From Frateuria_A sp051900425 (lineage in GTDB: Bacteria > Pseudomonadota > Gammaproteobacteria > Xanthomonadales > Rhodanobacteraceae), in NCBI RefSeq assembly GCF_051900425.1, contig NZ_JBHZGK010000006.1, positions 62,001-126,000 on the forward strand: 64,000 nt of DNA, read 5' to 3'. Made by a program: the position numbers and the translations under genes. The notes beneath the pieces were generated by a model. The model worked only from the letters and a program-made list of their open reading frames with translations, had not been told where the DNA came from and ran no database searches. This document shows, piece by piece, positions 38,751 through 47,096 of the stretch (its first letter is position 1; every line of letters begins with the position of its first letter).

Positions 38751-38794
38751 GCGTGTCCGCCACCATCGCCATGAGTCACGCGCGGGAGTTCTGC

Positions 38795-39472
38795 ATGGAC
38801 ATCAGCGGTACCGATTTCGTCTCGGGCCTTCTGGCCATCATCCTGCTCGACCTCGTGCTCGCCGGCGACAACGCGATCGTGATCGCGCTGGCCGCGCGCA
38901 ACCTGCCCAAGACGCTGCAGAGGAAGGCGGTGTTCTGGGGCACCTTCGGCGCAGTGGCGGTACGCGTGGCGCTGACCGCGGTCGTGGTCTACCTGCTCAA
39001 GTTGCCCGGTCTGATGCTGGTGGGCGGCCTGTTGCTGCTGCCGATCGCATGGAAGCTGATCAAGCCGGAAGCCGAAGGCGGCCACGAGGTCAGTGCGGCG
39101 GACAGCTTCTGGGCCGCGCTGCGCACGATCGTGGTAGCCGACGCCTTGATGGGCCTGGACAACGTGCTGGCGATCGCCGGTGCGTCCAAGGGCCACCTAG
39201 GCCTGGTCGTGCTGGGCCTGCTGATCAGCGTGCCGCTGGTGGTGTGGGGCTCGACGCTGATCCTGAAGCTCATCGAGCGCTTCCCGGCCATCGTCTACGT
39301 CGGTGCCGGCGCGATTGCGTGGACCGCAGGCCGCATGATCGCGCACGACCACCTGTTGCGCGCGTGGTTTGACGCCCATCCCTGGTACGGCTACGCGCTC
39401 GACTTCCTGCTGATCGCGCTGATCTGTGGTGGCGGTTGGCTGGTGCAGCGCCGCCGCGCCAGGGCCGGGTAA
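38795..39472 (+). CDS. TerC-family membrane protein (manganese exporter type)
   Basis: The 225-residue protein has about seven membrane helices with the acidic metal-site motifs LAGDNAIVIALAAR (near residue 25) and MGLDNVLAIAGAS (near residue 130). TerC/Alx-type proteins export manganese and protect exoenzymes from mismetallation. The ATG at 38795 has GGGAG 6 bases upstream; an in-frame ATG at 38771 and a longer frame are rejected. It stands alone, regulated by the Mn riboswitch. Confidence 0.92.
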   Translation: MDISGTDFVSGLLAIILLDLVLAGDNAIVIALAARNLPKTLQRKAVFWGTFGAVAVRVALTAVVVYLLKLPGLMLVGGLLLLPIAWKLIKPEAEGGHEVSAADSFWAALRTIVVADALMGLDNVLAIAGASKGHLGLVVLGLLISVPLVVWGSTLILKLIERFPAIVYVGAGAIAWTAGRMIAHDHLLRAWFDAHPWYGYALDFLLIALICGGGWLVQRRRARAG

Positions 39473-39511
39473 CCGCGGCGGGCCGCGGCCGGATCCGGCG
39501 GCGGCCCTTTC

Positions 39512-40372
39512 TTACCAGCGGAGCTTGACGAAGGCGGAGGGGCCGCTGAGCGTCATGTCCAGGTCGGCGTCGTAGGTGCTGCGGTTCCAGTGCAGCTTGA
39601 TCTGGCTGTAGCCGTATTCCAGCCCGAAGCCGAGGTTCTCCAGCGGCAGCCACTCCATGCCCAGCGCGGCATTGTAGATGTGACCACTGATGCGCCCACC
39701 GTTCTTGCGCACGCCCGATGCGTCGAGGTACATGCGCCACTGGTCGTTGAACATGTGCCGCCAGCCGAGCTGAAGCATGGGCGCCCAGGCGCTGTCGTTG
39801 CTGGTGGTGGCCACCGATACCGGTTGCGCGCTGCCCTGCCCCAGGTCGTATGAGCCGTCGCCCACGAGCGCGGTCTTGACGCGATACCAACCCGCGCCCA
39901 AGCCGACGCCGTAAGCATCGTTGCCCTGGCCGAACCACCAGCGCCAGGCAACGCTCCCGAAGTTGAAATCGAGCTTGGCGCGGACATCGGCGTTGGCGCT
40001 GTAGTCCACGCCGTCGTAGCTGATATCGCGCGCAAGCGTCTGGTGGCTCGAGCGATCGATGTTGTAGTAATCCAGTGCCAGGCCCTGGTGTTCGCCGAAC
40101 AGGAAGTCGGCGCGCACGCGCGGCACGGTCTTGTCCTGGTCGAAGCCGAGGTCGTCCTCGAGGTTGATGGTGCCGCTGAGCGTGTCGCTCGGATCGGCCA
40201 ACCTGACGTCCGTGTCCACGCTGGCGTAGTAGCCGCCCAGTCTCACGCTGGCCCGGTCGAGCACCGGGGACGCGTCCTGCGCCATGGCTGAGGTGCTCGC
40301 CAGGGCGAGCGGAACCAGGACAAGGCCTGCGCCGAGCGCGGGCCACGACGGACGCTTTGCTGGATGTCGCAT
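39512..40372 (-). CDS. Outer membrane beta-barrel protein
   Basis: The 286-residue protein has a signal peptide (ALGAGLVLVPLALASTSAMA) and beta-strand-rich sequence alternating Tyr, Trp and Gly. It ends in FVKLRW, the terminal aromatic residue used by the Bam machinery. A family name cannot be given; it resembles generic outer membrane proteins of unknown function. It sits between terC (convergent) and prpC (upstream, same strand) and may be co-transcribed with prpC. Confidence 0.75.
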   Translation of the reverse strand: MRHPAKRPSWPALGAGLVLVPLALASTSAMAQDASPVLDRASVRLGGYYASVDTDVRLADPSDTLSGTINLEDDLGFDQDKTVPRVRADFLFGEHQGLALDYYNIDRSSHQTLARDISYDGVDYSANADVRAKLDFNFGSVAWRWWFGQGNDAYGVGLGAGWYRVKTALVGDGSYDLGQGSAQPVSVATTSNDSAWAPMLQLGWRHMFNDQWRMYLDASGVRKNGGRISGHIYNAALGMEWLPLENLGFGLEYGYSQIKLHWNRSTYDADLDMTLSGPSAFVKLRW

Positions 40373-40530
40373 GCAGGGTCTCTCTCGGGGATGGCGAGCC
40401 ATGTTAGGCAGCGCCCCCGTGGACAGGCCGTGGACAGTGCAGCAGTGATATGGCGTGGATCTGTCGCCTGAGGCAACGCCGAAAGCTTTTCGCTCCCGCA
40501 CGCCCGCGATCACCCCGAGCCATCTCCCCC

Positions 40531-40555
40531 AGCCCTCTCCGCGGGGGAGAGGGCT
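40531..40555. repeat. Hairpin AGCCCTCTCC/GGAGAGGGCT after prpC
   Basis: A 10-bp perfect stem with a GCGGG loop follows prpC. It shares the CCCTCTCC arm with the long inverted repeats. No T-tract follows, so it is a repeat hairpin rather than a classical terminator. Confidence 0.7.
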
Positions 40556-40567
40556 CCCAGGCAGGCC

Positions 40568-41713
40568 TCAGCGCTTTTCGATCGGCACGTAGTTCTGGTC
40601 TTCCGGGCCCGTGTAGTTCGCGCTCGGGCGGATGATCTTGCCGTCCTGGCGTTGCTCGATCACGTGCGCGCTCCAGCCGGAGGTGCGCGCGATGACGAAC
40701 AGCGGCGTGAACATCGCGGTCGGCACGCCCATCATGTGGTAGGCGCTGGCCGAGTACCAGTCGAGGTTGGGGAACATCTTCTTGAGGTCCCACATCAGCT
40801 TCTCGATGCGCTCGGACACCTCGAACAGCGTCGGGTTGCCGCCCTCGGTGCAGAGCTTGCGCGAGATCTCCTTGATGATCTCGTTGCGCGGGTCGGACAC
40901 GGTGTAGACCGGGTGGCCGAAGCCGATGATGATTTCCTTGCGCTCCACGCGCGCGCGGATGTCCGCCTCGGCGTCGTCGGCATTGCGGTAGCGGGCGATG
41001 ATCTCCATCGCCACCTCGTTGGCGCCGCCGTGCTTGGGACCGCGCAGTGCGCCGATCGCGCCGGTGATGGCCGAGTACATGTCCGAGCCGGTGCCGGCGA
41101 TCACGCGGGCGGTAAAGGTCGAGGCATTGAACTCGTGCTCGGCGTAGAGCACCAGCGACTTGTCCAGCGCCTGCGCATGCAACTCGCTGGGCGCCTTGCC
41201 GTGCAGCAGGTGCAGGAAGTGCGCGGCGATCGACTCGTCATCGGTCTGCGTCTCGATGCGCTTGCCGTTGTGGCTGAAGTGGTACCAGTACAGCAGCATC
41301 GAACCGAAGCTGGCCATCAGGCGGTCGGCGATCTCGCGCGCGCCGGTGAGGTTGTGGTCCTCCTTCTCCGGCAGCACGGTGCCCAGCATCGAGCAGCCGG
41401 TGCGCAGCACGTCCATCGGATGGGTCGCCGCCGGCAGCAGCTCCAGCGCGCCCTTCACCGGCGCCGGCAGGCCGCGCAGGCGCTTGAGCTTGGCCTTGTA
41501 GTTCTGCAGCTCGCGCCAGTTCGGCAGCACGCCGTGCACCAGCAGGTAAGCCACTTCCTCGAAACTGCCCTTGGCGGCCAGGTCGTGGATGTCGTAGCCG
41601 CGGTAGTGCAGGTCGTTGCCGCTGCGGCCGACCGTGCACAGCGCGGTGTTGCCGGCAGGAACGCCGGAAAGCGCGACGGACTTCTTGGCCTTGGGGAGGA
41701 CTTGTTCGGTCAT
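40568..41713 (-). CDS. prpC: 2-methylcitrate synthase
   Basis: The 381-residue citrate synthase-family enzyme condenses propionyl-CoA and oxaloacetate. The catalytic His lies in RGPKHGGANEVAM, and GFGHPVYTVSDPRN has the second His and Asp. The start has AGGAGA 8 bases upstream. It is separated from prpB by a 120-bp spacer containing a REP palindrome. The short length and GHPVY motif fit methylcitrate rather than Krebs-cycle citrate synthase; the two differ in specificity, so this is a family-level call supported by the prp neighbours. Confidence 0.94.
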   Translation of the reverse strand: MTEQVLPKAKKSVALSGVPAGNTALCTVGRSGNDLHYRGYDIHDLAAKGSFEEVAYLLVHGVLPNWRELQNYKAKLKRLRGLPAPVKGALELLPAATHPMDVLRTGCSMLGTVLPEKEDHNLTGAREIADRLMASFGSMLLYWYHFSHNGKRIETQTDDESIAAHFLHLLHGKAPSELHAQALDKSLVLYAEHEFNASTFTARVIAGTGSDMYSAITGAIGALRGPKHGGANEVAMEIIARYRNADDAEADIRARVERKEIIIGFGHPVYTVSDPRNEIIKEISRKLCTEGGNPTLFEVSERIEKLMWDLKKMFPNLDWYSASAYHMMGVPTAMFTPLFVIARTSGWSAHVIEQRQDGKIIRPSANYTGPEDQNYVPIEKR

Positions 41714-41760
41714 CGGGTATCTCCTGGATGCAAGGGTTGGTGCCAGGCGGAACTCTCGCC

Positions 41761-41824
41761 GGAGCGCCCCCTGTGCGCGACCGGATGTGCGAAACACGGG
41801 TCGCGCGCAGGTGCGCTCCTGCAC
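41761..41824. repeat. REP palindrome, copy 2, between prpB and prpC
   Basis: The left arm GGAGCGCCCCCTGTGCGCGA and the right arm with GGTCGCGCGC then GTGCGCTCCTGC form a hairpin. It lies in the middle of the presumed prpBC transcript and may stabilise or separate the two mRNA parts. Confidence 0.85.
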
Positions 41825-41833
41825 GGAGCCCGA

Positions 41834-42718
41834 TCAGCTCTCTTTGGAAAACAACGCGTCGAGCTTGTCCTCGTAGGCGTGGTAGCCGAGGAAGTCGTAC
41901 AACTCCTCGCGCGTTTGCAGGGTATCGATGATGCCCTTCTGCGTGCCTTCGCGGCGCACGGTTTCGTAGAAGTTGAGCGCGGCCTTGTTCATCGCGCGAT
42001 AGGCTCCGCAGCAGTAGAGCGCGATGTCCACGCCAGCCGAGCGCAGCTCGTCGGTAGTGAAGAACGGCGTGGAACCGAACTCGGTGAGGTTGGCCAGGAT
42101 CGGCACCTTCACCGCGGCCTTGAACCGGCGATAGTCGTCCAGCGTTTTCATGGCCTCGGGAAAGATCATGTCGGCGCCGGCCTCGACATAGGCACAGGCG
42201 CGCTCGATCGCCGCGTCGATGCCTTCCACGGCCGCCGCGTCGGTGCGCGCCATGATGACGAAGCCCGCATCGGTACGCGCGTCCACCGCCGCCTTCACCC
42301 GGTCGACCATCTCCGCCTTCGACACGACCTCCTTGCCCGGCCGATGACCACAACGCTTCTGGCCGACCTGGTCCTCCATGTGCACCGCGGCCACGCCGAC
42401 GTTGATGAACGACCGGATGGTGCGGGCGATGTTGAACGCGCCGCCCCAACCGGTATCGATGTCCACGAGCAAGGGAAGCTGGGTGGCGTCGACGATGCGC
42501 CGCGCGTCGGTGAGCACGTCCTCCATCGTGCTGATGCCGAGGTCGGGCATGCCCAGCGAATTGGCTGCCACGCCGCCGCCGGAAAGGTAGAGCGCCTTGT
42601 AGCCGACGCGCTTGGCCATCAGTCCGGCGTAGGCGGTGATCGCGCCCATCACCTGCAAGGGTTGTTCTGCGGCCAGCGCGGTGCGGAAACGGGCGCCAGG
42701 GGATGCGGTGGGGGACAT
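41834..42718 (-). CDS. prpB: 2-methylisocitrate lyase
   Basis: The 294-residue enzyme splits 2-methylisocitrate to pyruvate and succinate. The catalytic KRCGH motif is in GQKRCGHRPGKEVV (near residues 121-125), with VDIDTGWGGAF and IMARTDA metal-binding segments. It is the first of the minus-strand prpB-prpC pair, with a TAAAAT -10 at 42743-42748 and a leader of only about 15-20 bases. No acnD or prpF is present. Confidence 0.96.
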   Translation of the reverse strand: MSPTASPGARFRTALAAEQPLQVMGAITAYAGLMAKRVGYKALYLSGGGVAANSLGMPDLGISTMEDVLTDARRIVDATQLPLLVDIDTGWGGAFNIARTIRSFINVGVAAVHMEDQVGQKRCGHRPGKEVVSKAEMVDRVKAAVDARTDAGFVIMARTDAAAVEGIDAAIERACAYVEAGADMIFPEAMKTLDDYRRFKAAVKVPILANLTEFGSTPFFTTDELRSAGVDIALYCCGAYRAMNKAALNFYETVRREGTQKGIIDTLQTREELYDFLGYHAYEDKLDALFSKES

Positions 42719-42742
42719 GGAAGGCTCCGCGGGAAAAGCGCC

Positions 42743-42748
42743 ATTTTA
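42743..42748 (-). promoter_or_regulatory. -10 element for prpB
   Basis: TAAAAT followed by GGCGC on the minus strand lies about 25 bases before the prpB start. No clear -35 is seen. Confidence 0.5.
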
Positions 42749-42781
42749 GCGCACCGGCCGCCCCGCCCCCTGTCCGGGGGC

Positions 42782-42803
42782 TTGACCCTCACGTAACGTG
42801 AGG
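42782..42803 (+). promoter_or_regulatory. MerR-type operator and -35 of the merR gene
   Basis: TTGACC (42782-42787) is followed at once by a perfect 17-bp palindrome, CCTCACGTAACGTGAGG (42787-42803), placed in what would be the long spacer of a MerR-family promoter. Autoregulation by the adjacent gene is the simplest reading. The -10 is poor. Confidence 0.65.
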
Positions 42804-42837
42804 CTGGAACCTGCCGGCCCGCACCGAGGAGACCCGC

Positions 42838-43854
42838 ATGCCGCTGACCGTCGGCGAACTCGCCCGCCGCTGCGGACTGACCGTCCGCACGCTGCACCAC
42901 TACGACGCCATCGGCCTGCTCAAGCCCTCGCTGCGCTCCGATGCCGGTTACCGCCTTTACGACCGCGCCAACGTGGAACGCCTGCACCGTATCCAGGCAC
43001 TACGCCAGCTCGGCCTTTCCCTGGCCGACATCGGAACCGTCCTGTCCGGACCCGAGCAGCCGCTGGCCGAGGTCATCGACCGCCAGATCGCCCAGCTCGA
43101 TCAGGAACTCGCGCAGGCCACCCGGCTGCGCGGGCGGCTGGTCGCGCTGCGCGGACAGCTCGCCGCCGGACAGTCCCCCGACCTGGCCGACTGGCTGGAC
43201 ACGCTGGAACTGATGACCATGTACGAGAAGTACTTTTCGCCGGAAGAACTGAAGCAGTTGCCGATGCATTACGATCGCGACGCGCAGGCCCAGTGGCAGG
43301 CGCTGGTGGCTGCGGTGCAGGCGGCGATCGACCGGGGCGCGCGCCCCGACGACCACGACGCGCAACTGCTGGCGCTGCGCTGGATGCAGAACCTGCAGCG
43401 GGATACCGCGGGCAATCCGGATTTCCTGCTGCGGCTCAACGCGATGCACGAAAGCGAGCCAGGAATGGTGGCGCTGTCCGGAATCACGCCGGCGCTGAAG
43501 CAGTTCGTCGAGCAGGCGATCGCGGAGGCCCGGCTGGCGATCTATGCGCGTTATCTGGAGCCGCAGGAACTCGCGTTCATGCGCGAGCACTACCGCGAGC
43601 AGATGTACGCCTGGCCGTCGCTGATCGCCGAATTGCGCAAGGCGATGGATACGGGGGTTTCGCCCGCGTCGCCCGAGGTGCAGGCGCTGGCGCGGCGCTG
43701 GATGGCGATGTTCCGCACCTACGCCGGCGACGACCCGGCGACGCATGCGCGGATTCGCGAGGCGAACATGAAAGAGCCGGACCTGATGAACGGGACGTGG
43801 GTGGATGAGGCGCTGCTGGCGTATCTCAGGGAGGCGATGCGTGCGGCGGCGTGA
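42838..43854 (+). CDS. MerR-family regulator with TipAS-type C-terminal domain
   Basis: The 338-residue protein has an N-terminal MerR helix-turn-helix (TVGELARRCGLTVRTLHHYD and YDRANVERLHRI), a dimerisation helix (about 75-115), and a C-terminal all-helical region. That region carries two MYEKYFSPEEL/YLEPQELAFMREHY-like segments of the TipAS antibiotic-recognition type. Such regulators bind drugs or other hydrophobic ligands and activate efflux genes, but no target gene is adjacent, so it may control only itself here. It is divergent from prpB. GAGGAG precedes the start. Confidence 0.9.
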   Translation: MPLTVGELARRCGLTVRTLHHYDAIGLLKPSLRSDAGYRLYDRANVERLHRIQALRQLGLSLADIGTVLSGPEQPLAEVIDRQIAQLDQELAQATRLRGRLVALRGQLAAGQSPDLADWLDTLELMTMYEKYFSPEELKQLPMHYDRDAQAQWQALVAAVQAAIDRGARPDDHDAQLLALRWMQNLQRDTAGNPDFLLRLNAMHESEPGMVALSGITPALKQFVEQAIAEARLAIYARYLEPQELAFMREHYREQMYAWPSLIAELRKAMDTGVSPASPEVQALARRWMAMFRTYAGDDPATHARIREANMKEPDLMNGTWVDEALLAYLREAMRAAA

Positions 43855-43890
43855 CGTTTCCAACTGCACGAGGAGCGCTTGTCGCAAGAG

Positions 43891-44014
43891 TGGCCCCTCA
43901 CCCCAACCCTCTCCTCGGAGGGGAGAGGGAGCCGATCAGGCAAAGTGGGGGAGGTCCGATTGCCCGAGACCTTGCTCCCTCTCTCCTGCGGGGAGAGCGC
44001 TGGGGCGAGGGGCC
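43891..44014. repeat. Long inverted repeat, CCCCTCACCCCAACCCTC family, copy after merR
   Basis: The left arm from 43891 begins TGGCCCCTCACCCCAACC, and the right arm ending at 44014 reads GGGGCGAGGGGCCA. They enclose a CTCCTC/GAGGGGAG hairpin. It is a non-coding intergenic element of about 124 bp, alike to those at 27607 and 49932. Confidence 0.8.
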
Positions 44015-44042
44015 AAGGCTTGCGGGTAGTTCCAGCGGAAGC

Positions 44043-44073
44043 AAAAAAAGGGCGGCCCCAGGCCGCCCTTTTT
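44043..44073. terminator. Bidirectional terminator between merR and mdh
   Basis: An 8-bp stem GGGCGGCC/GGCCGCCC with a CCA loop is flanked by A7 on one side and T5 on the other. It terminates mdh on the minus strand and could also stop merR. Confidence 0.9.
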
Positions 44074-44092
44074 CAAACCCCATGAGGTGGCC

Positions 44093-45079
44093 TTACTTCT
44101 TCGCGAACAGATGCTCGACGCCACCGCGCTCCTCGCGCAGTTCCTTGTCGGTGGCATCCATGCGGCCACGCGAGAAATCGTTGACTTCCAGGCCCTGCAC
44201 GATCGTGTACTTCCCATCCTGCACGGTGACCGGATAGCCATAGATCACGCCCGGCGCGATGCCGTACGAACCGTCCGACGGGATGCCCATCGACACCCAG
44301 TTGCCCTCTTCGGTACCCAGCGCCCACGAGCGCATGTGGTCGATCGCGGCCGAGGCGGCCGAGGCGGCCGAGGAAGCACCGCGGGCCTTGATGATCGCCG
44401 CGCCGCGCTGCTGCACGGTCGGGATGAAGTCGTTCTCGTACCAGGCCTGGTCGACCAGCGAGAGCGCCGGCTTGCCGTCGACGGTGGCGTGGTGCAGGTC
44501 CGGGTACTGGGTCGAGCTGTGGTTGCCCCAGATGGTGACCTTCTTGATCTGCGTGGTGTGCTTGCCGGTCTTCTCGGCCAGCTGGCTCAACGCGCGGTTG
44601 TGGTCCAGGCGCACCATCGCCGTGAAGCACTTCGGATCGAGGTCCGGCGCGTTCTGCTGGGCGATCAGCGCGTTGGTGTTGGCCGGGTTGCCGACCACCA
44701 GCACCTTCACGTCGCGCTTGGCGTGGTCGTTCAGCGCCTTGCCCTGCGGGCCGAAGATGGCGCCGTTGGCTTCCAGCAGGTCCTTGCGCTCCATGCCCGG
44801 GCCGCGCGGACGGGCGCCGACCAGCAGCGCGTAATCGACGTCCTTGAAGGCGACGTTGACGTCATCGGTCGCCACCACGCCGGCGAGGGTCGGGAACGCG
44901 CAGTCGTTGAGCTCCATCACCACGCCCTGCAGCGCGGGCAGCGCCGGGGTGATCTCCAGCAGGTGCAGGATCACCGGCTGGTCGGGACCCAACATGTCGC
45001 CGGCGGCGATGCGGAACAGCAGTGCGTAGCCGATCTGGCCAGCAGCACCGGTGACGGCAACTCGAACGGGGGCTTTCAT
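44093..45079 (-). CDS. mdh: Malate dehydrogenase
   Basis: The 328-residue NAD-dependent enzyme interconverts malate and oxaloacetate. The dinucleotide fold is VTGAAGQIGY, NPANTNAL is present, and the active-site WGNHSSTQYPD has the catalytic His; GARPRGPGMERKDLL carries substrate-binding Arg residues. A 9-bp tandem repeat (near 44350-44376) encodes an Ala/Ser stretch (ASAASAASA) near the C-terminal part, a known variable spot. It is monocistronic with its own terminator. Confidence 0.96.
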   Translation of the reverse strand: MKAPVRVAVTGAAGQIGYALLFRIAAGDMLGPDQPVILHLLEITPALPALQGVVMELNDCAFPTLAGVVATDDVNVAFKDVDYALLVGARPRGPGMERKDLLEANGAIFGPQGKALNDHAKRDVKVLVVGNPANTNALIAQQNAPDLDPKCFTAMVRLDHNRALSQLAEKTGKHTTQIKKVTIWGNHSSTQYPDLHHATVDGKPALSLVDQAWYENDFIPTVQQRGAAIIKARGASSAASAASAAIDHMRSWALGTEEGNWVSMGIPSDGSYGIAPGVIYGYPVTVQDGKYTIVQGLEVNDFSRGRMDATDKELREERGGVEHLFAKK

Positions 45080-45138
45080 AACTTTCTCCGGGAATCGTGA
45101 ATGGAAAATCGGGAATCGGAAAAGCGGCGATCCCGGGT

Positions 45139-46338
45139 TTACTGAAGTTCGGCGAAGAACTGCTGGATGCGTTCCAGGCCCGGCTGCAGCTGGGCCGTCG
45201 GGCAGGTGTAGGAAATGCGCAGCGAATGCGGCTCGCCGAAGGCGGAGCCAGGCACGCAGGCGACGCCCTTGGCTTCCAGCAGGGCCGCGCAGACGTCCAC
45301 GTCGCTGTTGATCGGCGTGCCGTTGTGCGACTTGCCGAAGGCAACGGAGATGTCAGGGAAGGCGTAGAACGCCCCCTGCGGACGCGGGCAGACCACGCCG
45401 GAAATCGCGCGCAACGCGGCAACCACGATGTCACGCTTCTGCGCGAACTCCGCACACTTGGCCTGCGGCACGTCCTGCGGACCGCTGAAGGCGGCCACCG
45501 CGGCGGCGGTGATCACTTCCGGCACGCTTGTGATGTGGTTGGAATTGAGTGTGGTCACCGCCTTGGCCACCGACTCGGGGCCGGCCAGCATGCCCACACG
45601 CCAGCCCGGCATGCCGTAGGTCTTGGATACCGAATCGACGAACACCAGCCGCTCGCGCAGCTCCGGCCGGGCGAACACGAAGTTGTGGTAGCCGATCCCG
45701 TCGAACACCATCGAGTTGTAGATGTCGTCGGTGATGATCCAGGTGTCCGGATAGCGCACCAGCACGTCGGCCAGCGCGGCGATCTCCTCGCCCGTGTAGA
45801 CCATGCCGGTCGGGTTGGACGGGTTGTTGAACAGGAATACCTTCGGCTTGCGCTTGAGCGCTTCCTCGAGCTGCGCCGGCGTGAGCTTGTAGTTCTGCGT
45901 CGACGGGCACGGCAGCACGTTGATCCTGGCGCCGACGATGTCCGCGATGTCGCGGTAGGTCGTCCAGTACGGCGCGGCGAAGCAGATCTCCTCGCCCTCG
46001 TCCAGCAGCGCTTCGGCGAGGTTGTAGAGCACCTGCTTGGCGCCGATGCCGATCGAGAGGTTCATGCGGCCGTAGCCGCTGAAGCCGAGCGCCTCGATGT
46101 GCTTGAGGAAGGCGTCCAGCAACGGCTCGGCGCCGCGGTTGCTGCCGTACTGGCCCGAGTCGTGGCTGAGCGATTCGCGCGCCGCGGCGTAAACGTGCTC
46201 GCCGGGCAGGAAGTTGGGGACGCCGATCGAGAAGCTGATGATGTCCCTCCCCTGCGCCTTCAACTGCTTGGCCTTCTCGGCGATGACCATGATCGCGCTG
46301 GGCTTGGCGCGGCCGACACGCTGGGCGAGCTGGGGCAT
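45139..46338 (-). CDS. Class I pyridoxal phosphate aminotransferase
   Basis: The 399-residue fold-type I aminotransferase has the PLP lysine in SVSKTYGMPGWRVG, with NNPSNPTG and IITDDIYNSMVFDG. It looks like aspartate or aromatic aminotransferases of the AspC/AAT-I class; the amino-acid preference cannot be decided. The start follows GAGGAAG. A TAAAAT -10 lies at 46376-46381. It lies upstream of mdh on the same strand, which fits oxaloacetate/aspartate exchange. Confidence 0.9.
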   Translation of the reverse strand: MPQLAQRVGRAKPSAIMVIAEKAKQLKAQGRDIISFSIGVPNFLPGEHVYAAARESLSHDSGQYGSNRGAEPLLDAFLKHIEALGFSGYGRMNLSIGIGAKQVLYNLAEALLDEGEEICFAAPYWTTYRDIADIVGARINVLPCPSTQNYKLTPAQLEEALKRKPKVFLFNNPSNPTGMVYTGEEIAALADVLVRYPDTWIITDDIYNSMVFDGIGYHNFVFARPELRERLVFVDSVSKTYGMPGWRVGMLAGPESVAKAVTTLNSNHITSVPEVITAAAVAAFSGPQDVPQAKCAEFAQKRDIVVAALRAISGVVCPRPQGAFYAFPDISVAFGKSHNGTPINSDVDVCAALLEAKGVACVPGSAFGEPHSLRISYTCPTAQLQPGLERIQQFFAELQ

Positions 46339-46375
46339 GGCTTCCTCGGGGATGTGGGAGTGAGGTAACCGGCGG

Positions 46376-46381
46376 ATTTTA
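46376..46381 (-). promoter_or_regulatory. -10 element for the aminotransferase gene
   Basis: TAAAAT on the minus strand, followed by CCGCCGG, lies about 40 bases before the start. No clear -35 is seen. Confidence 0.45.
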
Positions 46382-46476
46382 GCACGCGGCCCGCGGCTGC
46401 TTGGCGCGGGGCCGATGCGCCCTGCCGGGTGCGTGGTGGCCACGCTCCGGTCGCCCCCAACCCGCCCTTCGGGACT

Positions 46477-46499
46477 CTTCCCCCGCGACGCGGGGGAAG
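46477..46499. repeat. Perfect 11-bp-arm palindrome after the cyclophilin gene
   Basis: CTTCCCCCGCG and CGCGGGGGAAG with a single-base centre form a strong hairpin just beyond the ppiB stop. There is no T-tract; it may act in RNA processing or termination. Confidence 0.6.
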
Positions 46500-46510
46500 G
46501 GTCGGTTTGC

Positions 46511-47020
46511 TCAGCCGCGCTGGTCGAGCTTTTCGTTCCAGTCCTTGATGCGATCGGCTTGCGCGGCCATCAGCGCGTCGACGTCGCCTTCGACGGCGAC
46601 CCGCTCGATCGTGTCGCCCTGGCGGATCGCATTGACGACCTTCTGGTCGTCCCCGCTGACCACTTCGCCGAATACGCTGTGCTTGCCATCCAGCCACGGG
46701 GTCGGGCCGTGGGTGATGAAGAACTGGCTGCCGTTGGTGCGCGGGCCGGCGTTGGCCATGGACAGCACGCCCGGCTTGTCGTGGCGCAGCGAGGGGTGGA
46801 ACTCGTCCTCGAACTTGTAGCCCGGGCCGCCGGTGCCGGTGCCCAGCGGGCAGCCGCCCTGGATCATGAAGTCGTTGATGACGCGGTGGAACGACAGGCC
46901 GTCGTAGTAGCCGCGGCGTGCCAGGTTGACGAAGCTGGCGACGGTGACCGGCGCCTTGTCCTCGTGCAGGCGCAGGTGGATCGGACCGCGGTTGGTCTCG
47001 AAGGTGACGTTGATGGTCAT
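46511..47020 (-). CDS. ppiB: Cytoplasmic peptidyl-prolyl cis-trans isomerase (cyclophilin)
   Basis: The 169-residue cyclophilin has the signature YYDGLSFHRVINDFMIQGG and the SMANAGPRTNGSQFFIT active-site segment. There is no signal peptide, so it is cytosolic. It assists protein folding by proline isomerisation. It lies between the aminotransferase gene and the trehalase gene on the same strand. Confidence 0.94.
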   Translation of the reverse strand: MTINVTFETNRGPIHLRLHEDKAPVTVASFVNLARRGYYDGLSFHRVINDFMIQGGCPLGTGTGGPGYKFEDEFHPSLRHDKPGVLSMANAGPRTNGSQFFITHGPTPWLDGKHSVFGEVVSGDDQKVVNAIRQGDTIERVAVEGDVDALMAAQADRIKDWNEKLDQRG

Positions 47021-47096
47021 GGGCAAACCCTTGGGACGTGAGCGAAAGGCCGGCAAGAATAACGCAGCCGCCGGCCGTCGCCCGTGAACCACCGCT

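Noticed and set aside
40531..40555. CCCTCTCC hairpin as an intrinsic terminator of prpC
   Set aside because: No T-tract on either strand, and its arm resembles dispersed repeats.
40652..42796. Plus-strand frame across prpC and prpB
   Set aside because: Antisense shadow spanning two genes and a REP, so not a real gene.
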